This document shows positions 25,095 to 34,283 of a DNA stretch of 64,000 nucleotides, in pieces. Position numbers and translations under genes: made by a program. Numbering within the stretch: the first letter of the stretch is position 1; the number at the start of each line of letters is the position of its first letter. Origin of the DNA: Streptomyces sp. NBC_00572 (lineage in GTDB: Bacteria; Actinomycetota; Actinomycetes; Streptomycetales; Streptomycetaceae). The DNA lies in contig NZ_JAPENX010000001.1 of assembly GCF_026341815.1 (NCBI RefSeq), positions 4,154,001 through 4,218,000 on the forward strand, in the 5' to 3' direction. The notes beneath the pieces were generated by a model. That model saw only the letters and a program-made list of their open reading frames with translations, ran no database searches and was not told where the DNA came from.

Positions 25095-26720
25095 TCAGTG
25101 GGTCTCGGCGCCGACCTTCGGGAGCTTCGTGTCGACCCCGCGGTCGCCCGCGTCGGCCGTGTAGTCCTCCGGGGAGGTCTGGTCGACGCCCTCGGGAGCC
25201 TTGACGGCCTTGAGGACGAAGGTCAGGACGACGGTGACGACGACGTTGAGGACGAAGGCGGTGAGACCGATGTAGCCGATCTCGCCGATGCCCGGGATCT
25301 CCGCGGAGGAGCCGCCGAAGTGCTTCTGGGTCGGGCTCGCCACCCCGTAGGCGGCGACCGTGCCGTAGATCATGCCGACGGCCCAGCCGGCGAGCAGCGC
25401 CCAGCGGTGGAACCAGCGGGTGAACAGACCGCCGACGAGGGCCGGGAAGGTCTGCAGGATCCAGATGCCGCCGAGCAGCTGGAAGTTGATCGCGACCGTC
25501 TTGTCCATGGTGAGGACGAAGGCGAGCGCGCCGACCTTCACCAGGAGCGAGACCAGCTTGGAGACCTTGGTCTCCTGGGCCGGGGTGGCGTTCGGCTTGA
25601 TGAAGTCCTTGTAGATGTTGCGGGTGAAGAGGTTGGCCGCGGCGATCGACATGATCGCGGCCGGGACGAGCGCGCCGATGCCGATCGCGGCGAACGCGAC
25701 GCCCGCGAACCAGTCCGGGAACATCGTCTCGAAGAGCTGCGGGATGGCGAGCTGGCCGTTCTTCACCTGGATCCCGGCGGCGATCGCCATGAAGCCGAGC
25801 AGCGCGAGCAGACCCAGCATCAGCGAGTACAGCGGCAGGATCGTGGTGTTGCGGCGGATGACCTCACGGCTCCGGGACGACAGGGTCGCCGTGATGGAGT
25901 GCGGGTACATGAAGAGCGCGAGCGCCGAGCCGAGCGCGAGCGTGGCGTAGCCCCACTGGCCCATCTCGCCCGGCACCAGCGCGCCGCGCGGCTTGCCGGT
26001 CGCCGGGTTGGTCTGCGCGTACGCCTCGCCCGCCTTGGCGAAGATCTCGTCGAAGCCGCCCAGCTTGATCGGGATGTAGATGATCGCCACCGCGATGACG
26101 ATGTAGATCAGGGTGTCCTTGACGAAGGCGATGAGCGCGGGGGCGCGCAGACCCGAGGAGTACGTGTACGCCGCGAGGACACCGAAGGCGATGAGCAGCG
26201 GCAGGTCCTTGATGAACCAGTGGGTGTTCTCGCCGCCGCCGACGCCCATCACGTCCAGGACGGCCTGGATGCCGACGAGCTGGAGCGCGATGTACGGCAT
26301 GGTGGCGAGGATGCCGGTGACCGCCACCGCGAGGGAGAGGCCCTTGGAGTCCCAGCGGCCGCGCACGAAGTCCGAGGTGGTGACGTACCCGTGCTTGTGC
26401 GAGACCGACCAGAGGCGCGGCAGGAAGGTGAAGATCAGCGGGTAGACCAGGATCGTGTACGGGACGGCGAAGAAGCCCGCCGCGCCCGCCGCGTAGATGG
26501 CCGCCGGGACGGCGACGAAGGTGTACGCGGTGTAGAGGTCGCCGCCGAGCAGGAACCAGGTCACCCACGTGCCGAACGAGCGGCCGCCCAGGCCCCATTC
26601 GTCGAGGCTGTTCTCGTTCTCCGCCCTGCGCCAGCGCGAGGCGAGGAATCCCATGACCGTGACGGCCAGGAAGAAGAAGATGAAGACGGCGAGTGCCACG
26701 CCGTTGACGCCGTCCTTCAT
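25095..26720 (-). CDS. Sodium:solute symporter, monocarboxylate-type
   Basis: 541 residues with about 13 membrane helices. SSS-family features: SLDEWGLGGRSFGTWVTWFLL in helix 1-2, AAYTYSSGLRAPALIAFVKD, and PAAIMSIAAANLFTRNIYKDF. Relatives with a small DUF3311 partner take up acetate, pyruvate, propionate or lactate; I infer a similar monocarboxylate. The start overlaps the DUF3311 stop by four bases (ATGA). A LuxR-type regulator upstream, same strand, is a possible controller. Confidence 0.88.
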   Translation of the reverse strand: MKDGVNGVALAVFIFFFLAVTVMGFLASRWRRAENENSLDEWGLGGRSFGTWVTWFLLGGDLYTAYTFVAVPAAIYAAGAAGFFAVPYTILVYPLIFTFLPRLWSVSHKHGYVTTSDFVRGRWDSKGLSLAVAVTGILATMPYIALQLVGIQAVLDVMGVGGGENTHWFIKDLPLLIAFGVLAAYTYSSGLRAPALIAFVKDTLIYIVIAVAIIYIPIKLGGFDEIFAKAGEAYAQTNPATGKPRGALVPGEMGQWGYATLALGSALALFMYPHSITATLSSRSREVIRRNTTILPLYSLMLGLLALLGFMAIAAGIQVKNGQLAIPQLFETMFPDWFAGVAFAAIGIGALVPAAIMSIAAANLFTRNIYKDFIKPNATPAQETKVSKLVSLLVKVGALAFVLTMDKTVAINFQLLGGIWILQTFPALVGGLFTRWFHRWALLAGWAVGMIYGTVAAYGVASPTQKHFGGSSAEIPGIGEIGYIGLTAFVLNVVVTVVLTFVLKAVKAPEGVDQTSPEDYTADAGDRGVDTKLPKVGAETH

Positions 26721-26971
26721 CGCGCGTCACCTCCCTTGCGGGCACGCTGGTCCAGCTGCCACAGCTTGTACGCGATCATGGTGAGTGCGGTGGAGATCAG
26801 CACCCAGAGCATCTGGTACCAGTAGAAGAACGGGATGCCCGCGAAGAGCGGTTCGGCCTTCGCGTACGAGCTCACCCAGAGCATCGCCACGAACGGCGCG
26901 AACAGACAGAGCGCGATCACGACCCTCAGGGGTGTGATGGTGGGTTGTTTCCCTTGTGTCGCTTCTGACAT
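26717..26971 (-). CDS. DUF3311 small membrane subunit of the symporter
   Basis: 84 residues with two membrane helices (VVIALCLFAPFVAMLWVSSY and FYWYQMLWVLISTALTMIAY) and a basic C-terminus. DUF3311 proteins are regularly encoded just before SSS carriers. ATG 26971 (MSEATQGKQP) is preferred over an upstream start because the latter adds a poor, non-conserved stretch. Translation is coupled to the symporter. Confidence 0.85.
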   Translation of the reverse strand: MSEATQGKQPTITPLRVVIALCLFAPFVAMLWVSSYAKAEPLFAGIPFFYWYQMLWVLISTALTMIAYKLWQLDQRARKGGDAR

Positions 26972-27134
26972 GGCGATTCCGGTCCCCTCACTGATCACCT
27001 CGGTAATGGTGGGGAAATCTAGGGGACGGTTCCGCTCCATGGAACCCCCGTCCGCATAACGGATGGGACTACGTCAGTTACCTTCGTGGGAGCGGTCCCC
27101 CGGCTCCGCCCCCGACGCGTCCCCGGCACGGACC

Positions 27135-28118
27135 TCAGAGCCAGCCCTCCTTGGCGGCTCGCACCCCCGCCTCGAACCGGCTGCGCGCACCCAGCCGGTT
27201 CATCAGCTCCGAGCTCATCCGGCGCACGGTCCGCAGCGAGATCCCGAGCCGACGGGCCGCGATGTCGTCCGTGCAGCCGATGCCGAGCAGCATGAGCAAC
27301 TCCCGCTCCTGCGGCGACAGGTCGTGCGCGTCGCGGCGCGGGGACTCGCCGAACGGGGTGCCCGCGTCCCAGAGGCGGTCGAAGAGCACCACGAGCGCGT
27401 GCACCAGGCCGGGGCTGCGCACTTCGAGGGCGCCCGCGCGGCCGTCCTCCGGGTCGACCGGGACGAGCGCCGCCTCACGGTCGACGATCACCATGAGCAT
27501 CGGCACCACGGGCACGGTCCGTGCCTCGCCGCCGAGTTCGCAGTACCAGCGCACGTACTCCACCGTCGGCGGGTCGTTGCGGAAGCTCTCCTGGTAGATC
27601 GACCGGATCCTCACCCCGCGTTCCAGGGCGACTTGGTCGAGCGGCTGGCTCGCGTCCATCGTGTCGGGGAGCTGTGCCCCGCCCGGGAGCAGCGAGAGGC
27701 ACTCGGTGCGGGCGTTCGCGGCCAGGTCCTCCAGGCGCTCGCGGACGTTGTCGAGGCCGGTGATGCGGTCCACGAGGTCGTGCCGGACGCCCGGTTCGGG
27801 GTGGTCCGCGTACGAGGCGAGGATGCCCGCCACGGCCCGGCCGGCCTGCTCGACCTGGCGCTTGCGCTTGCTCAGCTCCGCCTCGGCGCGGGAGAGCAGG
27901 AAGGAGAAGCCGACGTCCGGGTTGAAGGGCTCGGCCTCGCCCGAGGAGTCGTCCATCAGGACGAGCTTGAGGTCCGCGAGACAGGCGAGCGCCTCGCGGA
28001 CCTCGGCCTCGGGGCGGCCCAGGTGGGCCGCCATCTCCGTCACGTCGTACTCGGGTCGCTCCAGGAGCAAACGGTAGACGGCCTCCGTCGACTCCTTTAT
28101 GCCGAGCGCCTCCAACAT
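27135..28118 (-). CDS. LuxR-type transcriptional regulator with TrmB-like N-terminus
   Basis: 327 residues. The N-terminus (MLEALGIKESTEAVYRLLLE, DVTEMAAHLGRPEAEVREAL) is a TrmB-like winged helix, the middle is an effector-like domain (VDREAALVPVDP), and the C-terminus (LSPQERELLMLLGIG, IAARRLGISLRTVRRMSSEL) is a LuxR-type helix-turn-helix. This domain pair is common in Streptomyces regulators of unknown ligand. Start ATG 28118 has GGGGGAGA nine bases upstream. A dre-like site lies 85 bases before the start. Confidence 0.85.
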   Translation of the reverse strand: MLEALGIKESTEAVYRLLLERPEYDVTEMAAHLGRPEAEVREALACLADLKLVLMDDSSGEAEPFNPDVGFSFLLSRAEAELSKRKRQVEQAGRAVAGILASYADHPEPGVRHDLVDRITGLDNVRERLEDLAANARTECLSLLPGGAQLPDTMDASQPLDQVALERGVRIRSIYQESFRNDPPTVEYVRWYCELGGEARTVPVVPMLMVIVDREAALVPVDPEDGRAGALEVRSPGLVHALVVLFDRLWDAGTPFGESPRRDAHDLSPQERELLMLLGIGCTDDIAARRLGISLRTVRRMSSELMNRLGARSRFEAGVRAAKEGWL

Positions 28119-28202
28119 CCGGTATCTCCCCCTCGTCACGTTCCGTCGCGCGATCGCTCGCATTCGTGATCGCGGTCGTCGATGGTATGGGGGAGACGCC
28201 CT

Positions 28203-28218
28203 CTAGGTCTAGACCAAT
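28203..28218. promoter_or_regulatory. dre-like DasR site before the LuxR-type gene
   Basis: CTAGGTCTAGACCAAT contains the perfect 10-bp palindrome GGTCTAGACC with a further A, the core of the DasR responsive element; the outer bases fit less well (about 12 of 16). It straddles the stop of the MMPL gene and lies 85 bases upstream of the LuxR-type start. Confidence 0.5.
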
Positions 28219-30155
28219 CGGGGTGAACTCCGGGGTACGGGAAGAGCGCTGAGCGCCGGTCGGGCGCGGTACCGGCCGGCCGGCGCGTCGAGGACCGCCG
28301 CCATCGCGAACCCCGAGACCAGCAGCGCCAGTTCGACCTGCGGGCCGATCCCGACCGCGAGCACCGCGAGCGCGCCGACGCGGGCCGCCACGGGTCCAGC
28401 CCCTGAGGGGCCGCCCGCCGCCGAGGCCACTGAGCGGTCGAGTGACACGCAGAAGGCGAAGGCGCACACGACGAGGGGGACCCAGCCGGTGACGGCTCCG
28501 GTGTCGGGCGGGCCCCACTGCCACAGGACGGTGAGCGCGCCCGCCGACGCGGCGGCGGCGAGAAGCGCGCCGATTACGGCACGAAAGGCGGCGCCCGCCG
28601 CGGTGAGGGCGGCGAGAACTCCGAAAGCGGCCAGGGCGGCTGCCGGGACCGCGTAGAGGAGGAGCCCGTAGACGCCTTCCACGAGGTCGCGGTCCACCAC
28701 GCCGGAGCCGCCGACGAGGGTGGGGGCACGCGTACCCCCCGGGGCGTTCGCCTCTCCCGGGGCGTTGGTTTCTCCCGCCAGGGCCGACCGCAGCGCCGTC
28801 ACCGTCGCCGCGCCCGCCGCCGTCATCGGTTCCTCCGCCGGTACGACCACGACCACGGCCGAACCCGCACGGCGCCAATCGGCCGCCGGCGGGGCCGCCG
28901 CGAGCAGCACCCCCGGGACCCGGGCCGCCCGCGCGGCCACCGCTTCCGCGTCCGCGCCCTCGGGGACCAGGACCTCCAGCGGGTTCAGGACCCCCGACGG
29001 CACCCCGGCAGCCGTGAGCCGGTCGAGACCGTCGCGGGCGGGGCCGCTCGACACCAGGGCGTGCGCCTCCGGATTGCCCACCCGCAGCTGCGTGGCCGCG
29101 CCGGCGAGGAGGACGAGGAGGGCCAGGCCGACCGCCGCGAAGGGCCTCCGGGCCGGTCGGGCGACGGGGGCGCGTCCGATGCGCGGCCGGGGGGCCATCG
29201 AGCGGAGCACCGGCGCCAGGGTCAGCGCCGCCGCCGTGCCCACCACCCACACCGCGAGCCCCGCGATGCCCACCGAGCGCAGGAACGCCGCCGGGAAGAA
29301 CGCCAGGGCCACACAGGCCGCCGCCCCCGCCGCACCGGCCGCCACCGCCGGCCGGGCGCCGGTCTCCGGCGGCTGCGCCCAACGGTGCACCGCGAGGACG
29401 AGCGCCGTGACCGGCACCAGGTACACCACGATGAAGCTGATCTCGGTGAACCCGGCCACCGCCTCCACCAGGACCAGCGCCCCCACCGCCGTCACCCCGG
29501 CGAGCAACAGCGGCGCCAGGGCCCCGAGCGGCGAGCGGAACGCCAGGACGAGGAGCACCAGCAGCCCGATCGCGCAGGCCGCCTTCACCGCGAGGGCCAC
29601 CGTGCCCGGTCCCGCCACCGCGCTGTCGTGCTGGAGCGGCAGCACGCCCGTCACCTCGACCCGGGCCTCCGGCAGCGCCGACCGGAGCCCCGTGCGCAGG
29701 GTGCCCGCCGCCTCCTCGACGGCCGTGAGCCCCGCCAGATCCGGCTCTCCGGCGCCCGGGTAGACCAGCGCGTACACGGTCCGGCCGTCCGCCCCGAGGA
29801 AGCCCTCGTCGCCCGTGCCCGTGTACGAGACCGTCCGGGCGCCCGGGCCCGCCGCCCGCTCCACGACGGACGCGAACCGCCCGGCCGTCTCCGGGGCCCG
29901 TACGTCCGTGGCCGCCGGCCAGGTCGCGACCGCGACCAGCGGGGCGACGGCCGCCCCGTTCCCGTACCGCTCCTGGATCGCCTGGTTCGCCCGGTGACCG
30001 GGCCCGCCGGACGCGGTGAACGACTGGTCGAGCCGACCGAGGCCCAGCACCGCCACCACGCCACCGAGCAGCAGCACGAGCAGCCAGGCCACCCCGACGG
30101 CCACCCGATGACGCAGCGCGAACTCCCGGCTCCGAACCGTCTGTTCAGTCGACAT
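28209..30155 (-). CDS. MMPL-family RND exporter
   Basis: 648 residues, a little short for the family. Layout: one N-terminal helix (AVGVAWLLVLLLGGVVAVLG), an extracytoplasmic domain (about 45-190), five helices, a second N-type helix (about 340-360), a second loop domain, and five closing helices. MMPL proteins export lipids and lipid-linked molecules in actinobacteria. It overlaps the aldo/keto reductase gene by 11 bases and is the last gene of the 28-40 kb operon, so it may move the product of that pathway. Very Ala/Val-rich. Confidence 0.85.
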   Translation of the reverse strand: MSTEQTVRSREFALRHRVAVGVAWLLVLLLGGVVAVLGLGRLDQSFTASGGPGHRANQAIQERYGNGAAVAPLVAVATWPAATDVRAPETAGRFASVVERAAGPGARTVSYTGTGDEGFLGADGRTVYALVYPGAGEPDLAGLTAVEEAAGTLRTGLRSALPEARVEVTGVLPLQHDSAVAGPGTVALAVKAACAIGLLVLLVLAFRSPLGALAPLLLAGVTAVGALVLVEAVAGFTEISFIVVYLVPVTALVLAVHRWAQPPETGARPAVAAGAAGAAACVALAFFPAAFLRSVGIAGLAVWVVGTAAALTLAPVLRSMAPRPRIGRAPVARPARRPFAAVGLALLVLLAGAATQLRVGNPEAHALVSSGPARDGLDRLTAAGVPSGVLNPLEVLVPEGADAEAVAARAARVPGVLLAAAPPAADWRRAGSAVVVVVPAEEPMTAAGAATVTALRSALAGETNAPGEANAPGGTRAPTLVGGSGVVDRDLVEGVYGLLLYAVPAAALAAFGVLAALTAAGAAFRAVIGALLAAAASAGALTVLWQWGPPDTGAVTGWVPLVVCAFAFCVSLDRSVASAAGGPSGAGPVAARVGALAVLAVGIGPQVELALLVSGFAMAAVLDAPAGRYRARPALSALPVPRSSPRLV

Positions 30156-31110
30156 CGTCGAGCCGCTTCCTCAGCTCCGCGTCCAGACGCAGATCCACCG
30201 CGCCGAGCGTCTCGTCCAGCTGCTCCGGCGAACTCGCCCCGATCACCGGCAGTACGGGCAGCTCGCCGCCCAACGCCCAGGCCAGGACCACCTGGTTGGC
30301 GGTCACCCCGAGCTCGGCCGCGACCTCCGCGAGCACCTTGAGTCGTCGCTCCGAACCCTCGTGCCGGTACTGCTCCGGCACCTCCTTGCCCGGATCGGTG
30401 TACGCCCCCGTCAGCTGGGTCGTGTACGCCGTGAACGTCAGCTCCGGACGTGTCCCCAGATAGTCGAGCAACTCCTCCGAGGCATGCGGGTTCACCCCGA
30501 ACTCCGCGCCGGGGCGCGGCCGCAGATAGGTGTACCGCTGCTGCACGGCCGCGTAGTCCGGCACCCCGGCGGCGACCGCCGCGCCGCGGGACTCCTCGAT
30601 CCGCCAGGCCGCGAAGTTGGAGCAGCCGGCCCGGCCGATCTTCCCCGTGTCCTCCAGCTCGCCGAAGGCGCCCATGGTCTCCGCGACCGGCGTCCTCCGG
30701 TCGTCGATGTGCGCGTAGTAGAGATCGATCCGGTCCGTGCCCAGGTTCCGCAGGCTCTCCTCGACCTGGCGCCGCAGCACGGGGGCCGAGAGCCCCTCCG
30801 CGCACTCCGGCCAGGCCGAACCGGGCGGGTCCGGCAGCGCGCCGACCTTGGTGGCGAGCACCATCTCGTCCCGGACGCCCCGACTGCGCAGCCAGCGGCC
30901 GATGAGCAGCTCGCTCTCGGCGCCCGTCGCCCCCGGCTCCCAGAAGGCGTACGTGTTGGCGGTGTCGATGAAGGTGCCGCCGGCCTCGTGGAAACGGTCG
31001 AGGACGGCGAAGGCGGCGGCCTCGTCGATCCGGGTGCCGAACGGCAGGGTGCCGAGGCACAGCGTGCTCACGCGGGGGCCCTCGGGGCCGCCCAGGTTGG
31101 TGTACTCCAT
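30145..31110 (-). CDS. Aldo/keto reductase
   Basis: 321 residues. The AKR catalytic tetrad can be placed: Asp in FIDTAN, Tyr in NTYAFWEPG, Lys in LATKVG, and His in YYAHIDD. The C-terminal NADP-binding segment is VLPVIGASSPEQLDETLGA. The substrate is unknown; sugars and polyketide aldehydes are common. It overlaps the MMPL gene (11 bases) and follows the EEP gene by 17 bases, so it belongs to the same transcript and may reduce a sugar-like intermediate. Confidence 0.88.
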   Translation of the reverse strand: MEYTNLGGPEGPRVSTLCLGTLPFGTRIDEAAAFAVLDRFHEAGGTFIDTANTYAFWEPGATGAESELLIGRWLRSRGVRDEMVLATKVGALPDPPGSAWPECAEGLSAPVLRRQVEESLRNLGTDRIDLYYAHIDDRRTPVAETMGAFGELEDTGKIGRAGCSNFAAWRIEESRGAAVAAGVPDYAAVQQRYTYLRPRPGAEFGVNPHASEELLDYLGTRPELTFTAYTTQLTGAYTDPGKEVPEQYRHEGSERRLKVLAEVAAELGVTANQVVLAWALGGELPVLPVIGASSPEQLDETLGAVDLRLDAELRKRLDDVD

Positions 31111-31127
31111 CGGTTCTTCCCTCTCTC

Positions 31128-32108
31128 TCATGGGTGGGGGGTGGTGACGGTCAGTTCCTGGACCAGGTGGTCCGAGAGTCCCTCCGCGGCGCGGAAGCGG
31201 TACGCGCCGACCCGGGCGCCGCCGCCGGTGAACGCCCAGTCGATCCGCCACAGCCGCAGCCGCGCGCGGGCGTTCCAGCTGGCCGGGAGGACCGACCGGC
31301 AGGCACCGATCGCGTCGCGCAGCGAGCGCGGCATCCGGCGGATGTCGCCGATGGCGGCACTCGTGTTGAAGTCGCCGGTCACCAGGACCGGGTGCGGATT
31401 GTCCCGCAGGTCGGCGACGAGCGCCGTGTACTCCCGGTCGCGGGCGGCGGCCCGCCGCCGCATGTCCCGCAGGAAGGCCGGGCGCAGCGGGTTCATCACG
31501 GTCAGCTGCACCGGGATGTGGACGTTGTACGTGGACAGGATCCCGTCGCCGATCCGCAGGTCCACCCGGAGCGAGCAGGAACCGACCGGCACGGGCGGGC
31601 CGGCGGGCGGAAACCGGGACAGCGTCACCGAGTTGTTGTCCACGGCCAGGTGGTGGCCGGGGAACGCGGCCCGGATCCGCTCCTCGTCGTCGATGTCCCA
31701 GACCTCGCCGCCCTCGAAGCCGTTCAGGTACTCCTGGAGGACGTAGACGTCCGCCGAGAGGGAGCGCAGAAAGGCGTAGAAGCGCTCGGGGTCGCCGCCC
31801 TGGTTCCAGTGCTGGGTGTTCCAGGAGACGAGCCGCAGCCCCTCCGTGACGTCCGAACGACGGCCCAGCGCCCGTGGGTTGATTCCGTTCTGCGTCCAGC
31901 CCGCGAGCAGACAGCCCGCGGCGAGTGCCCCCGCCACCCACCCGCCGGTCACCGCCGCGGCGGCGAGCAGGACCAGCGGGACGGCGGCGAAGACGAGCGG
32001 CGGCAGCAGGGAGACCGCGAGCCAGGGCCACCAGCGCCCGTTCAGCGCGAGGTGCAGGGCGAGGAACACCGCCCAGACCAGGGCGCAGGACAGCAGCACG
32101 TCGGTCAC
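31128..32108 (-). CDS. Membrane-anchored endonuclease/exonuclease/phosphatase (EEP) family protein, copy 2
   Basis: 326 residues. Three hydrophobic helices (residues about 3-75) tether an EEP domain with RLVSWNTQHWN, QEYLNGFEG, YNVHIPVQ, the metal and catalytic motif GDFNTSAA, RIDWAFT and SDHLV. EEP domains hydrolyse phosphodiesters or phosphomonoesters with Mg. The membrane anchor and the setting with a prenyltransferase suggest a lipid-linked sugar phosphate rather than DNA; this is inference. GTG 32108 overlaps the upstream stop (GTGA); ATG 32132 is possible. It is a paralogue of the gene before it. Confidence 0.85.
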   Translation of the reverse strand: MTDVLLSCALVWAVFLALHLALNGRWWPWLAVSLLPPLVFAAVPLVLLAAAAVTGGWVAGALAAGCLLAGWTQNGINPRALGRRSDVTEGLRLVSWNTQHWNQGGDPERFYAFLRSLSADVYVLQEYLNGFEGGEVWDIDDEERIRAAFPGHHLAVDNNSVTLSRFPPAGPPVPVGSCSLRVDLRIGDGILSTYNVHIPVQLTVMNPLRPAFLRDMRRRAAARDREYTALVADLRDNPHPVLVTGDFNTSAAIGDIRRMPRSLRDAIGACRSVLPASWNARARLRLWRIDWAFTGGGARVGAYRFRAAEGLSDHLVQELTVTTPHP

Positions 32109-33244
32109 CCGTTCCCCGGCAGGGACACCCACAGGTCCTGCACCGCGTGGTCGGAGAGCTTCTCCGGCTCGTTGAACTCGTAGCGCTCGGCCTTCGCCCC
32201 GTTGCCCGTGAACGCCCAGTCGGTCCGCCAGAAGGGCTTCCAGCCGCCCTCCTCCCAGCTCGTGGGGTACGGGTCGGTGCTCACGTCCGCCGCGTCGTCG
32301 AGGCGCTCCCGCAGCGGGTCGAGGTCGGACATCGCGGCCGTCGCGTTGAAGTCACCGGCCACCACGACCGGGTTGCGGTTGGCCGCGAGGTCCGCCTCCA
32401 GGCCGGCGTACTGCGCCTTGCGCGGGGCGAACCGTTCCCGCATGTGACGGTAGAAGGCGGCGGAGAGCAGCCCGTCCGGCATGCTGTTCCAGACCGGCAT
32501 GTGCACGTTGTAGAACGACACCGTCCTGCCCCTGACCCGCACGTCCGTCCGCAGCACCTTGTTCTCCCGGTACTCCGTCTGCCAGTCCGCGCCGGGCGGC
32601 AGGTCCCCGGCCGGGCCGACGGCGGGCTGCCGCAGGATCGGGAAGCGGGAGAGCGTCACCAGCTCGCCCCGGACCGCGACCTGATAGCCGGGGAACTCCC
32701 GGCGCAGCCGCGCCAGGTCGTCGACGGGCAGCCTGCCCTTCCGGTCGGCGGTCACGTGCTGGTACTCGTGCAGCAGATAGACGTCCGCGTCCTTCGCCTT
32801 CAGGAAGGCGTAGAAGTGGTCCTGCGTACCGAGGAGCTGGTTCCACGAGTTGGTGTTCCAGGCGAAGACCCGTACGGAGTCCGCGCCGGGCCTCGGCTCC
32901 GACCGCCACAGCGCCGCCGGGTCGAAGCCCGACTGCCCGAAGCCCACGACCAGCGCGAGTGCGGCGGCGGCGAGACTCCGCCACCGGGCGGCGCCCCGGG
33001 CGAGCGGGGCGAGGGCCGCGAGCAGCAGCGGGACCAGGGTGAAGACGGCGGGCGGGACGATGCCCACCAGATGCCCGAGCCAGATCCGGCCGTCCGCCGC
33101 CCACTCGACGAGCAGGAGCCCGAGCCAGGCGAGGGCGGTGCCGAGGACGAGCCGGTTCGGGCGCCGCCGGGCCGGGGCTTCGGGGGGCCGTACCGGAACC
33201 TCAAGGGCTGCCTCCGGCGCGAGGGTGTCAGCCACGGGAGGCAC
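32105..33244 (-). CDS. Membrane-anchored EEP family phosphatase-like protein, copy 1
   Basis: 379 residues. A Pro/Ala-rich N-terminus, three helices (about 30-105), then the EEP domain: RVFAWNTNSWNQ, HEYQHV, YNVHMPVWN, GDFNATAAM, RTDWAFT, SDHAV. Same build as the following gene, with clear local similarity, so a tandem duplication. Both would face the same membrane side; I infer different positions or substrates on one lipid-linked glycan. GTG 33244 or GTG 33235 may be the start; it overlaps the upstream glycosyltransferase gene by up to 17 bases. Confidence 0.85.
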   Translation of the reverse strand: MPPVADTLAPEAALEVPVRPPEAPARRRPNRLVLGTALAWLGLLLVEWAADGRIWLGHLVGIVPPAVFTLVPLLLAALAPLARGAARWRSLAAAALALVVGFGQSGFDPAALWRSEPRPGADSVRVFAWNTNSWNQLLGTQDHFYAFLKAKDADVYLLHEYQHVTADRKGRLPVDDLARLRREFPGYQVAVRGELVTLSRFPILRQPAVGPAGDLPPGADWQTEYRENKVLRTDVRVRGRTVSFYNVHMPVWNSMPDGLLSAAFYRHMRERFAPRKAQYAGLEADLAANRNPVVVAGDFNATAAMSDLDPLRERLDDAADVSTDPYPTSWEEGGWKPFWRTDWAFTGNGAKAERYEFNEPEKLSDHAVQDLWVSLPGNG

Positions 33245-34271
33245 CCACGGTCACCGGTGCGGCATCGGGCCGGGGTTGCGGGTCGTACAGGTGCCGGAAC
33301 CGCTTCGAGCACAGCCACTGCGTCCCCGCGACCCCGATCGCCGCGAACACCGTCAGGTTCACCAGGAAGTTGACGGCCACGAAGTACCCGAGGAACAGCC
33401 GCCCCCGGTGCCGCCGCACCTCCCGGTACATGTCCAGGTCGCCCCAGACGCCGAGGACGAACAGGGCGAGCGGGAGCAACGCCCACGCGGCCCCCCACAG
33501 CACCGGAGCGGCCAGCGCGGCGACCGTCAGGGGCGCGGCCAGGCTGGCGCCCGCGCGGGGTCCCGTGACGAATCCACCCTGGAGGTGGCGTCTGCCGAGG
33601 ATGAGGGGGACGGCGAGCCGGGCACGCGCGAAGACCTTGTCCAGGACGATCCGTACGGTGTCGTCGTGGTCGTGCCGGCCGCGCACCTCCAGGGAGCTGA
33701 GCACCGTGTACCGCTCGGAGATGCGGCGCCCGTAGTCCTGGTCCTCGGTGTGCCGCAGGACCGGGTTGAACGGCCCCACCTCGTCGAAGACCCGCCGGGG
33801 GATCGCCAGGATCGCGGTGTGGACGGTATCGATGACCCCCTCGGACTTCAGCAGCAGGTAGTACTGCTGGAGGGAGCGGTACTCCTCGATGAGGCTGTCG
33901 CGGATGAGCGGCTCCGGCTCGTAGGTGCCGCAGATCGCCCCGTACCCCTGTCCGGAGTCGAGCAGTTCGACGGACTTGGCGACGGCGTCGGGGTGCATGG
34001 CGACGTCGGAGTCGAGGAAGACCAGGATCTCGCCCGAGGAGAGCTCGGCGCCGAGGTTGCGGGCGACCGCGACCCCGCTGTTGACGCCGGTGGAGACCAC
34101 CCGGGCGCCGGCCGCGGCGGCGATCGCGGCGGAGTCGTCGGTGGAGCAGTCGTCGACGACGACGACCTCGATGTTCGGGTACGTCTGGGTGAGGGCGGCC
34201 TCGACGCACAGGCCGATCGAGCGGCCGTAGTTGTAGTTGGGGACGATGACGGAGACCAGCGGAACGGACAT
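33228..34271 (-). CDS. Membrane GT2 glycosyltransferase, copy 2
   Basis: 347 residues. GT-A fold start VSVIVPNYNYGRSIG, nucleotide-binding VVVDDCSTDDS and the DxD-type metal site FLDSDVAMHP. After residue 240, three helices anchor it (VAALAAPVLWGAAWALLPLALF and others). Such enzymes move a sugar from a nucleotide to polyprenyl phosphate or to a growing glycan. It closely resembles the GT2 at 38785. The epimerase gene lies 12 bases upstream. Confidence 0.88.
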   Translation of the reverse strand: MSVPLVSVIVPNYNYGRSIGLCVEAALTQTYPNIEVVVVDDCSTDDSAAIAAAAGARVVSTGVNSGVAVARNLGAELSSGEILVFLDSDVAMHPDAVAKSVELLDSGQGYGAICGTYEPEPLIRDSLIEEYRSLQQYYLLLKSEGVIDTVHTAILAIPRRVFDEVGPFNPVLRHTEDQDYGRRISERYTVLSSLEVRGRHDHDDTVRIVLDKVFARARLAVPLILGRRHLQGGFVTGPRAGASLAAPLTVAALAAPVLWGAAWALLPLALFVLGVWGDLDMYREVRRHRGRLFLGYFVAVNFLVNLTVFAAIGVAGTQWLCSKRFRHLYDPQPRPDAAPVTVGASRG

Positions 34272-34283
34272 GATCGGGCTCTC

